Source: Panulirus ornatus
Lineage: Eukaryota > Arthropoda > Malacostraca > Decapoda > Palinuridae
NCBI RefSeq assembly: GCF_036320965.1
Contig: NC_092234.1
Location: 44,899,862 to 44,963,861 of the forward strand
DNA length: 64,000 nucleotides
Direction: 5' to 3'
This document shows positions 53,600-64,000 of this stretch, piece after piece. Under the pieces are notes generated by a model, which saw only the letters and a program-made list of their open reading frames with translations, ran no database searches and was not told the DNA's origin. Every line of letters begins with the position of its first letter. Position 1 is the stretch's first letter. The translations under genes and the position numbers were made by a program.

Positions 53600-55735
53600 T
53601 TATTCATTATGCTTAATCACCGTTTCCCTCATTAGTGAGGTAGCACAAGGAAACAGACGAAAGAATGGCCTAACCCATCCATATACACATGTATATACAT
53701 AAACGCCCACACATACACATATATATACCTATACATTTCACCGTATACATACATCACAGGCATATACATATATACACATGTACATATTCATACTTGCTGC
53801 CTTCATCCATTCCTGTTGCCATCCCACCACACATGAAATAGCATCCCCCCGCGAGGTAGCACTAAGAAAAGACAAAAAAGGCCACATTCGTTCACAGTCT
53901 CTAGCTGTCATGTGTGATGCACCAAAACCACAGCTCCCTTTCCACATCCAGGCCCCACAAAACTTTCTGTGGTTTACCCCAGACGCTTCACATGCCCTAT
54001 TTCAATCCATTGACAGCACGTCGACCACAGTATACCACATCATTCCAATTCACTCTATTCCTTGCATGCCTTTCACCCTCCTGTATGTTCAGGCCCCAAT
54101 CACTCAAAATCTTTTTCATTCTATCTTTCCACCTCCAATTTGATCTCCCACTTCTCCTCGTTCCCTCTACCTCTGACACATATATCCTCTTTGTCAATCT
54201 TTCCTCACTCATTCTCTGCATGTGACCAAACCATTTCAACACACCCTCTTCTGCTTTCTCAAGCACACTCTTTTTATTACCCTTTCATTCCCTACACGAT
54301 CACACCACATATTGTCCTCAAACATTTAATTTCCAACACATCCACCCCCTCTGCACAACCCTATCTATAGCCCACGCCTCACAACCATATAACATTGTTG
54401 GAACCACTATTCCTTCAATCATACCCATTTTTGCTTTTTGAGATAACTTTTTCAACTTCCACACATTATTCAACGCTCCCAGAACCTTCGCCCAATCCCC
54501 CACCCTGTATCTCATTTCTGCTTTCATGGTTCCATCCACTGCTAAATCCACTCCCAGATGTCTAAAACACCTCACTTCCCTCAGTTTTTCTTTGTTCAAA
54601 TTTACCTCCCAATTAACTTGTTCCTCAAACCTACTGAACCTAATAACCTTGCTCTTATTCACATTTACTCCCAGCTTTCTTCTTTCACATACTTTACCAA
54701 ACTCAGTCACCAACATCTGCAGTGTTTCACCCGAATCAGCCACTAGTGCTGTATCATCAGCGAACAACAACTGACTCACTTCTCAAGCTCTCTCATCCAC
54801 AACAGGCTGCATACTTGCCCCTCTCTCCAATACTTTTGCATTCACCTCCCTAACAACCCCCATCCATAAACAAATTAAACAACCATAGAGACATCACGCA
54901 CCCCTGCAACAAACCGACATTCATGGGGAACCAATCATTTTCCTCTCTTCCTACTCGTACACATGCCTAACATCCATGATAAAAATTTTCACTGCTTCTA
55001 GCAACTTACCTCCCACACCATATACTCTTAATACCTTCCACAAAGCATCTCTATCAACTCTTATCATATGCCTTCTCCAGATCCATAAATGCTACATACA
55101 AATCCATCTGTTTTTCTAAGTATTTCTCACATACATTCTTCAAAGCAAACACCTGATCCACACATCCTCTACCACTTCTGAAACCACACTGCTCTTCCCC
55201 AATCTGGTGCTCTGTACATGCCTTTACACTCTCAGTCAATACTCTCACATATAATTTCCCAGGAATACTCAACAAACTTATACCTCTTTAATTTGAACAT
55301 TCACCTTTATCCCCTTTGCACACTGGCACTATGGATGCATTTCACCACTCCTCAGGCACTTCACCATGAACCATACATACATTGAATATCCTTACCAACC
55401 AATCAACAACACAGTCACCCCCCCCTTTTTTTTTTATAAATTCCACTGCAATACCAGCCAAACCTGCTGCCTTGCTGGCTTTCATCTTCTGCAAAGCTTT
55501 TACTACCTCTTCTCTGTTTACCAAATCATTTTCCCTAACCCTCTCACTTTGCACACCACCTCGACCAAAACACCCTATATCTGCCACTCTGTCATCAAAC
55601 ACATTCAACAAACCTTCAAAATACTCACTCCATCTTCTCACTTCACCACTTCTTGTTATTACCTCACCATTAGCCCCCTTCATGGATGTTCCTATTTGTT
55701 TTGTCTTACGCACTTTATTTACGTTTATAATGGTT
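53600..55735 (-). pseudogene. Long decayed main-family LINE copy
   Basis: The - strand frames cover VRKTKQIGTSMKGANGEV (near 55710), KMKASKAAGLAGIAVEF, SIPGKLYVRVLTESVKACTE, FMDLEKAYD, LLFADDTALVADSGETLQ and the GHMQRMSEERLTK C-terminus, down to the 3' tail (gtttccctcattagtgaggt) near 53630. At least five frameshifts or stops. More decayed than the 49915 copy. Confidence 0.82.
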
Positions 55736-55739
55736 AATT

Positions 55740-56974
55740 GAAATTATGAACTTAAGTGTATAGCAGATTCATCCTCAAGGCTTTTAAATTGAATGAACAT
55801 TTAGATAGTTACTATATAGGTCTGCAATGAATCACATGTTATTTATATCATTTATTAATAAAATGGAGCAAGCGCAATATACTTTTGACACCATGGTCCT
55901 CCTTTTGGGCAGATCCAGACAAGTCACATTTGATCAACTCTTGCATTTTAGGGAAAGAGAATACAATATGCATCTCTTTTTGCACCTACATTCAAGAGCA
56001 TCAAAAAGGAGAGAAAAATACATATTCAGGACTAAAACACCTGTAACAAGATCCTGCCCTAGAGTGACATAAACTGTTGGATCCCAGTAAAGTGCTGCCA
56101 TTTGGCACAAAGTGCTTTTATACATGACTGGAATCTTTTACACTCATAATTCTCAGTACTAAAACAGTAGATTCGCAGAGATATAGTTTAGACCTGTCTG
56201 AATTGTTTGCATGGGATAGCTGAGACTGACGTTTTTACTGCAGATATCATAAAAAGGAATTCAACGTAAAAATGTCCAACCCGAGAACAGAAGCACACTT
56301 GCTGGATCGCCTGCATGTGAAAACTGGTCCATGATTATTGCTGTTATGTATGATTACCATAAAGCTTCATTTTGTGAAAATCCACCAATGGACGGCTACA
56401 AATGAGTCAACAACACTCTAAGGACACTTAGTGAGATATTGCACTACTCTGTTCGATGAATTTCTAGTAGTGGTATTGCAACAAATAAGCAATTATCAAG
56501 GACCTGCCAACGTGCTTTAACTAGCTGGTTAGAGTAGGATAGTATAGTTCGCTTGGACCAGCCAGACACATGCTCATGGTTACACACACATATATACAAT
56601 GGATTTATTTACATTTTACAATTGCTAGGATAAAAATTCAAACTCGTAAAATACGCAAGTGAGAGTGTAGTAAGGGCTCGAGTCATGACAATCTTGCAAG
56701 AATTTACAGCACACGGATTCAGCCTCAAATGCGATATTCAGAATATGAGTTATCCTAAGATTAACCTATTAGTAATTACAATGTACTAACATAACAAATT
56801 CTTGACTTTACACCAAAAAAAATAAAGGTAAAGTAACAATTATTCATAGGTACAATAAAGGGATAATTTTTTTATTTGAAATGATATGATTCAGCAAAAT
56901 AGGTCACAGAAATTATTTGGAATGCTGGCCTCAGCACTCTCAAGTTAGTCAATAATAGGTATAAAAAATACACT

Positions 56975-57044
<70 letters not shown>

Positions 57045-57690
57045 TATATTTATATATATATGACAACTCTTACATCAAAAATAAATAAATATGAAGCTGC
57101 CTTGAGCAAATGCCAGTAGATTCCTCAAGTCACTTGTGACCTTTTTTGCTTTTGAGAAGATATGCACCATGCTAGTAAGGACACTCCTGCCTCCAACTCA
57201 GCTGTCCCTACTTTAGCCAATTATACAAGCACCTCTGAAAATTAGAGGAAAAGCAGCATAAAATAATGGCATATAGCCATTGTGGATTTTGGCCTTAGTC
57301 TTGATCTCTGCAAGAGAGAGCAATAGACAAAGTATGAACTGGGAGGTAAAATTAGATACATCAGTATTTCTCATGAGTATTTTCCATTTTGCAAGGATTC
57401 AGATTTCTTAGCAGGGTTCCCCCACAAATCTTCAGCAGTTATCGATCCACTAAAATCTCAACTTTTGTATTTTTTTGTATTTTTTACCAACTTTATCAAT
57501 AAAAATTTAAAATAAGCACCAATAGATAAATCAGCACATATAAATACCTCTAAACCACTAGTAAGATCAAATCATTTAGGACAAGGAAAGAATTTTGATA
57601 TACAAAACTCTGCAGTTCTTTACAACTGCCGAGTAACTGCCAAAAGCTAATGGGTTTACACTCGTCATATATCAGGCATGAACCGAAAGA
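55740..57690. other. Spacer downstream of the - strand gene
   Basis: AT-rich, with (AT)n at 56977-57041. No gene was supported. Confidence 0.45.
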
Positions 57691-57693
57691 TGT

Positions 57694-57777
57694 TCAAGAG
57701 AAGAAATTCCTGGAGGCTGCTCTACTGGAGGCTTCCTTAGAGTGTTGCTCGCTCATGTCACTCAAGGAGTCTGTGTC
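57694..57777 (-). CDS. Unrecognised gene, terminal exon D
   Basis: The acceptor is TTATCTCCCTAG. The 27 codons start DTDSLSDMSEQHSKEASS and end SRNFFS, then TGA at 57694-57696. No AATAAA was seen on the - strand in the next 200 bases. Confidence 0.7.
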   Translation of the reverse strand, partial: DTDSLSDMSEQHSKEASSRAASRNFFS

Positions 57778-60700
57778 CTAGGGAGATAATGGCATAAAGA
57801 TTAGTTACAGTAGCAGAAATTGGAAAAATAAATAATTTCCTACAGGGCAAAATCTGCCAGGTGTGGGGAATAATGACGCATAAACATATAGAACAGTATC
57901 TGGAAATTTAATTTCAGAAAGCGGGGTGGGGGGAACATATTTATATCCGGTAAGTGTACAAGTAAAGGTTGTGTTTGCTGTTAAGTGTAGAGGAAACATT
58001 AGCTTCCTAAATTTAGATGTAGAAATTTATCTTTGAAATCATGATAAAAATGCTTGGATGATGGATCCTCACCTAAGCTTCTTGTTTTTCCAAAGATAAT
58101 TTACACAATATTACAACAAAAGCAAAGATACTGTAAATTCAAGGACAGTATCTGAAGTATGTAAACATCGATTTGGATACTTGCTCGACATGATGGCCAT
58201 GATATTATTTACAGACACCAAAATCTTTAATATTTCAGCATTGTCAAATGAACAACTTGTGTTTTTCATTCCAATTTGATAATCATACAAAGGAATTTAC
58301 AGAAAGAGCCTGTCAAACCAAAAAGTGGAACTGATTATTTAGGTCATCAGTCATTAAAGATGTTGATAAGGTGCTCACAAATTATGAATCTGAGATGAAT
58401 CAGAAATGTCTCAGAATATATTATATTCACTAATTTGTTTTCTGACGACTAGCTACATATTTCACAAACTATCATTATCAAACAATGAGTTTGTGTGTCA
58501 GGGAGTCGCATTTTATTTTTATCACAGATTTTGTCAATAGGTACTGTGAGACACGACAATGATAATGAACTGCTCATTAACTTACATCCACAGGAAGTAT
58601 CTGAATTCTAGATGCATGATGCTTGGTACATCATCAAAGAAAAATGTATATTGTTCATCAGAGTTTATCTGTGCATTGTGCATCAGGGACATTGTTGTTT
58701 GGTTTCAAATGGGACAGTTTTCCAATACAGTTATGTCTGTCATAGAGAAATATGAAAAAAACATCTGAAAGATAAGAAGGATATAACTCACCACTTCCAT
58801 GAAAGAAAGATCCCAATTTCAAAATCATAATTTTATACATGCACAAACTACAGTGACATAGGGGCCAAGAGGACAGTGTCATGTGAGAAGGTAACTTACA
58901 CGGACAGGTCGGTACAGTTCTGTCTGCGGGTAGACAACGGTGGAGCCACCATCCCGTTCTGCCATCATCTGGTGTTCCTACAGACAAGAAGGAGGAGGAA
59001 GAGGTGAAGACAGGATGACAGTGGTGCTAAGAGAAGGCTGAGTTGTGCTAGACTTACCAGTCTGGCACAGGAGCTCCTCTACAAATGACTGAAATATATC
59101 TGTGTGGTCTGTGGTCTGGTGTATTTATAACTCTCTGTGCCCATTTTATTTATGTAGTGATATTAATGATAGAGGAGTGTTATCACAGTTATTATTCAAA
59201 TTATCATCATAACTCCAGGCCCAGTCTGGTGCAGTACAACTCTAGCATCTCTGCATTACACAAGCCTTCAGAAGAACTCTCAAGGAACAGTATAGGCACA
59301 GAGAAGACACACTCACATAATTAATATTTTTCTGGTAAGAAAGATACAATAGGTGTATGCATGATGTGCCCTCCATGCAAGGATTAGGTAGGGACTCATC
59401 AAATCATGTCATGGTAATAGTATGCAATGCAGCCTTTTACTTCAGTGCTATGGGATGAAAAGTGTGAATGAAAATACAAGCTAAAAGGGATAAAAGTAAA
59501 GAAGCTAAGAATTTCAAGGATGTAAAGTTTAACCCCTTTGGGAGATAAAATGAAAGGCTGAAAGATGAAACAGGACAAGATGCAGCTGAGGTTGTGGGAG
59601 GCAGCTACAGTATATTATTAGAAGCTGCCTCAGAGCTGTAAAGAGCTGTAGATATAAATTGTGTAAAGGAAGAAATACCATGGTAGAATAAAGTTTTAAA
59701 GTGGGAGAATGATCGAAGAAAGAGTTTGAAATGAGAAGAATCTCCTAAAAAAAAAAGAGTAAAGATGAGTGGAGAGCTCAAGAAATAAAAGCTATAAACT
59801 TGGCATATAAGAATAACAGAAAAGTATATGAAGTTCTTAGAGAAGGACCGTCTGAAAGTTTTGAAGAGGAATAAAGATGAAGATAATGTTACGAAATGAT
59901 AGATGATGATTTTAAGAGAATAAAGTGTATTGGTATATTGGTATTAAAGGTATGAATTCACAAATGGGCAACAGGCCACTACAATGGAAGTATGATAAGA
60001 ATGGTGAAAGAAATGAAGAACTGAAGTGGAACTAATACAGCTCAAAGTCAATTTGGAAAGTATATGGAAGCATGGAATAGTGGTCACCTGGCCTGATGAG
60101 CAGTTGATGGTTGTAACTATTCCAAATGTATAAAGGAGAGGGGATAGGGGAGAAAGAATACTTCCCACGCATTCCTCACGTGTCGTAGAAGGCAGCGAAA
60201 GGGGACGGGAGCGGGGGGGGCGGGAAACCCTCCCCTCCTTGTATTTTAACTTTCTAAAAGGGGAAACAGAAGAAAGAGTCACATGGGGAGTGCTCATCCT
60301 CCTTGAGTGAGGAAAGATTGACCAAGAGGATATAAGTTCCTGTCAGAAGTGGAGGGAACGAGGAGAAGTGGGAGACCAAATTGGGGGTGGAAAGATGGAG
60401 TGAAAAAGATTTTGAGTGATCGGGGCCTGAACATGCAGTAGGGTGAAAGGCGTGCAAGGAATAGAGTGAATTGGAACGATGTGGTATACCGGGGTCGACA
60501 TGCTGTCAATGGATTGAAGCAGGGCATGTGAAGCATCTGGGGTAAACCATGGAAAGTTCTGTGGGGCCTGGATGTGGAAAGGGAGCTGTGGTTTCGGTGC
60601 ATTATACATGATAGCTAGAGACTGAATGTGAACGAATGGGGCCTTTGTTGTCTTTCCCTAGCGCTACCATGCACACATGCGGTGGGAGGGGGTTGTTATT

Positions 60701-63700
60701 TCATGTGTGGCGGGGTGGCGATGGGAATGAATAAGGGCAGACAGTGTGAATTATGTATATGTGTATACATTATGTCTGTGTGAGTATATATATGTATACG
60801 TTGAGATGTATAGGTATGTAAATTTGCGTGTGTGGACATGTATGTATATACATGTGTATGTGGGTGGGTTGGGCCATTCTTTCGTCTGTTTTCTTGCGCT
60901 GCCTCGCTAACACGGGAGACAGCGACAAAGTAAAATAGATAAAAAATAATAAATAAATTTGATTATATTAAATGGATTAATGAACTTATTGTAGGTGCAG
61001 GTCAATTATCTATGGTACTTGATACAAACAAGAGGTATATTAGTTTATCAATCAATTTGTCTGATTCCAAGCATAGGTAAGAGTCATTTCTCAATCTTGT
61101 GTGCATGATATCTTGAAACTGGGTGACTGGTTACATACTAAGTTAGTTACAGATACATTGTATAAATGAAAGAGTTTTAAAAGCTGACAGGCAGAGGATA
61201 AAGTCATAAAGACCTGGGTGCTTAGATGAAACTAAAAGCTCAATTGTATGATTATGTAGGGACCAAGCTTGTACTAAAAATTGCAAACATATTTTTACAT
61301 ATGATTACATTTTTGATATCAGCAGTCAATGTTCCAGGTCAAAAGCTCTAGTGCACTAAAATGCTAATAAATGGTTATCGACCTAATATCTGAAGATGAT
61401 TATAAGATGTAAACCAAATTCATACCACAGATACAACCCAGACTTGATTATGTTTTTGAGGTCTGGAGTCAAATGCCTAGGTTATAAGGTCTTATGCACA
61501 AAATGGTATTTAATGTCTATGTACACAGAATCTCATGACTAGGTTTATTGATATAAACCAAGTTTATGCTTGTGATGCTTGATAAAAAGTTCTACACCTG
61601 ATCAAGTTTTGAAAGTGAAATGTGAAGTCAATGACAGCAAGAATACAAAAAGTTTATGCATTTTATGTTTTAATAACAGGTTATCTTGTACATAGGCAGG
61701 TAACAGATAATGTTCTAGGGAAAGACATTAAAGTGCATGCAGCATTTCTGGATTTGAAAGTTAAAGTTAACAGGAAAGGTCTTTGAGAAAATATGGTGTC
61801 CATGTAAGACCAGTGAATGCTGATAAGAGATTTTAGAATGCAAAAAGTGCATACATGAACATGCAAGGTGATATGAGTAAGTGGTCTGAAATAAAAGTGG
61901 TCTCAAGGTTAAGGTCACTAAGGTCGTTTGATGTCTTTATGGATGGGATATCATGTCAAATGAGAGACAATGGGGTGACTTGTTATGAGTGCTTAGGACA
62001 ATGCTAAGACTAATTTCAAGTATAATTAAGATTATAGCTTCTGCAAGAGATGGGCTGTCACAACATCATATCAGTTACAGTGGTAAAGAAACAGGGGCTG
62101 TAATTGATTTTAGATTCTTTCACATAAAGTTTAATGAGGATGGTATTAGGGAAAAGCTGATGCTGAAAGTACAATTCTGTAAAGGAGAGAAACTGTAGGT
62201 TCAACAACACGTGCAGTGAATAAAGACACTTATATGTGGCACTAGCCTGATGCATGAATGTGAAACCTAAGTAAATATAGGTCAAATGTAAAAGAGATGG
62301 AAGACTTACCAATATATTATAGATGAAAGTAGAAAGATTTAAAATTATCTAACAAATCAACAAATACAGTCCATACTGAATAACAGAGATAGTGTAAAGT
62401 TTGCAAGAGTTAGAATGATGTGTTGTTTAAAGAAATTATTGGAAAGAAGCATATGCAAATGTTTTAAGTTGAAAGATCATGAATATATGATAGAAAAAAT
62501 GACCAACAAGATAGTCAATACAGTAAGACAGTTGAAACCTAGACTGTGGGAGATATGGATAAATGCAGTTAAGGGAAATTATTAGAGCTAAAGATGTATC
62601 AGGTGAACATGCTTGGCGAATATGCGATCAGGTACATTGGTTTACTGTTTGTTTTTTTTTTGTGTGTGTGTGTGTGTGTTTGAGAGGAGGTTAAGGATGT
62701 TAATGAAGATTATGATCTCTTATGACAAAACAACTTAGCATGCGGGGTTAAAACTAGGAAGTAGTATTTATATCAGCATGGCAGATCATGTTTCACTCAA
62801 ACACAGTGGATGTGGGTTGTAGATGTGTATAACTAAACTATGAGACTGAGTGCACTTGATCCATTCCATGTAGATGAGAATGAAATGTAATACAGTAGGA
62901 AGATAGACAGAAGGTTAGAAAAGAGGATGCAAATACAGTGTAAGATCTTGGATGAAAATTTGGTACTTCATTAGAAGCTGCATTGCTTTAAATATTTTGT
63001 GTGTTTTGGGGTGTATCTTTTGCAGAGGAGAAAGATCTATTGTTAAAAATATATATATGTATATGTAATATTTTCTGCAGGAAATCTATGCCCATCATCA
63101 TGCTAACTTTACTTTAAACAGGAAACTGAAGTTTGAAAAGGAAAATTGACCCAGGTACTGATTGATTCAGTGCATTCCAAATCATACTCAAGAACTTAAA
63201 TAAGAAAGGGAAATCTGAAAGGTAATGTACCATAAAATTATTCTTCCTTGTTCCTGAGTTTGAAAACTGTCACATTCATTATCAATTATTTTTCACTTCC
63301 CAATTAATCACCCTCTCTCTTAGTGCTACATACATCAGAGATATGTTGAGATGAGAGGGCCTTTGAGGAGTAGAAGCTGTCAGTACGCATGGTCTTGATT
63401 GGTGGTCGCACTGTCGTTTCATCATAAGACCGGGCTACACTCATTGTTCTGTAAAGAAAAGGTTTACTCTCATTATTTAAGGAAACTTCAGTTATGTCCA
63501 ATAATAACTACATTTCAGTGTCAGGTAGACTGTTTTGAGAAAGAAAATACAATATCTGTAAAGTGGGTTGGCATTTCTTTGTGAACTAACCGTTCTCCAT
63601 CTCCTCTGAAGGAAAAGTTAACACCAAAGTCAGAGTTGAAATCATGGTTGCTGTGGTCCAGTCTGTCTGTAGAGCGAGACCTGGTGGATCCTTGTGGGTG

Positions 63701-63979
63701 GAGCTGATGGAGGAAGCTATCAGTCAGTCGATCTCGGGAGTGTGATCTAGATCGGTTGATTCTAGTGCTGCTTTGAACTGAAGGAGCAATCATGCTTTCC
63801 CTTCTGCTAGATCGGCCAAGACCTGGCCCAGGCTGCTCCAAAAGGTCGACAAAAGCCTGCTGGGAATTGGCAAGGTCAGATCTGGCATCAGCACCAATCA
63901 TGACCCGTGGTTCACCATCTTCACCCCTGCTTACAACAGAGGGACGAGGAGGAGCAGGGCCCTTCACCCGAGGTATGAG
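57694..63979 (-). CDS. Unrecognised - strand gene, four 3'-terminal coding exons (partial)
   Basis: Joining 63979-63591, 63448-63334, 58977-58900 and 57777-57694 on the - strand gives 666 bases: 221 residues plus TGA, with matching phases (0/2, 2/0, 0/0, 0/stop). The protein end is hydrophilic and Ser/Arg-rich, with RRES and RSRSHSRDR basic-serine stretches resembling kinase sites, a Pro-rich GPAPPRPS segment, and the terminal residues SRNFFS. No domain, membrane segment or signal peptide is visible. It looks like the cytoplasmic tail of a larger scaffold or membrane protein, but the identity was not recognised. The 5' part lies beyond position 64000. Introns of 142 bases, 4.4 kb and 1.1 kb separate the exons, and the large one holds LINE fossils. 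Confidence 0.72.
58900..58977 (-). CDS. Unrecognised gene, exon C
   Basis: The acceptor is CTTGTCTGTAG and the donor CGT|GTAAGT. The 26 codons read EHQMMAERDGGSTVVYPQTE then LYRPVR. Phase 0 on both sides joins exons B and D. Confidence 0.7.
59080..60125. other. Intron DNA without recognised features
   Basis: Unique-looking AT-rich sequence within the 4.4-kb intron of the - strand gene. Confidence 0.35.
60130..60945 (+). mobile_element. LINE leader joined to LINE 3' end
   Basis: 60140-60300 is the 5' leader (cgtgtcgtagaaggcagcga). It runs directly into tgagtgaggaaagattgacc at 60305, which is the C-terminal coding end, then the full 3' UTR and tail to 60945. The central coding part is missing, so this is an internally deleted copy. 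It lies in the large intron of the - strand gene. Confidence 0.7.
61680..62590 (+). pseudogene. Very old RTE-like reverse transcriptase fossil
   Basis: Scattered pieces fit the order of the family: AAFLDLKVKVNRKGL, SLWMGYHV (for FMDG), and near 62470-62580 a TKKIVNT..RQLKPRLWE-type C-terminal block. Stops and frameshifts are dense. Confidence 0.38.
63334..63448 (-). CDS. Unrecognised gene, exon B
   Basis: The acceptor is CTTTTCTTTACAG and the donor GAT|GTATGT. It encodes R/TMSVARSYDETTVRPPIK through SSKALSSQHISD. If the donor is not used, the frame stops after nine more residues (TAA at 63304-63306), giving a possible short isoform. Confidence 0.75.
63591..63979 (-). CDS. Unrecognised gene, exon A
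   Basis: The acceptor CTTCCCAACAG lies at 63980-63990 on the - strand and the donor is AACG|GTTAGT. It encodes 129 residues starting LIPRVKGPAPPRPS and ending FSFRGDGE, plus two bases of an Arg codon. It includes GRSSRRESM and RSRSHSRDR. It begins 21 bases from the window edge. Confidence 0.75.
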
Positions 63980-64000
63980 CTGTTGGGAAGACGCACATTA

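Noticed and set aside
58559..58768. 69-codon frame antisense to the - strand gene
   Set aside because: It lies in intron DNA between exons C and D and shows no coding signature.
58658..58987. Alternative frame across exon C (starting SVGTPDDGRTGWW)
   Set aside because: The frame giving EHQMMAERDGG fits phase 0 on both sides and has a strong donor; this one does not.

Overview
The window looks like nuclear DNA of an arthropod, most likely a decapod crustacean. It has spliced genes with canonical GT-AG introns, a paired-class homeobox gene, many non-LTR retrotransposon copies, and a very high load of (AT)n, (GT)n, (CT)n and (TTA)n microsatellites and minisatellites. The species call is inference from this texture and not a match to a reference. 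No rRNA gene, intact tRNA gene, CRISPR array or bacterial gene was seen.

Two host genes can be rebuilt by splice phase. (1) A paired-class homeobox gene on the + strand has five coding exons (16868-16972, 19670-19804, 29132-29457, 31510-31672, 32941-33123). All exon phases fit, giving 303 residues with a complete Q50 homeodomain, a W/R/L-rich motif just after it, a proline-rich middle, an acidic Ser/Thr-rich end and no visible OAR motif. A candidate TATA/CCAAT promoter lies near 15740-15830. (2) The 3' end of an unrecognised gene lies on the - strand. Four phase-compatible exons (63591-63979, 63334-63448, 58900-58977, 57694-57777) encode a Ser/Arg-rich C-terminal tail of 221 residues; the rest lies beyond the right edge.

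Layout. 0.2-7.8 kb: LINE copies and fragments (two of them inverted composites), one endonuclease fragment and an old reverse transcriptase fossil. 7.8-15.4 kb: low-complexity DNA, minisatellites, a CR1/L2-like fossil and short LINE-tail modules. 15.4-33.7 kb: the homeobox gene, whose introns are largely tandem repeats, followed by a dense cluster of nuclear-receptor half-sites. 33.7-38.3 kb: AT-rich spacer with a fold-back (MITE-like) element. 38.3-55.7 kb: a LINE graveyard including one copy with an uninterrupted 673-codon reverse transcriptase frame. 55.7-64 kb: the - strand gene, with more LINE remnants in its introns.

The most unusual signal is in the homeobox gene. Tandem arrays next to its exons have units that look like copies of the neighbouring splice signals: donor-like units after exon 1, branch-point and pyrimidine-tract units before exon 3, and branch-point plus acceptor units before exon 4. 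Other points of note are an inverted LINE with the structure expected from twin priming, a roughly 20-bp minisatellite family scattered over at least five loci in both orientations, and perfect DR1/DR4-type nuclear-receptor sites just after the homeobox stop codon.
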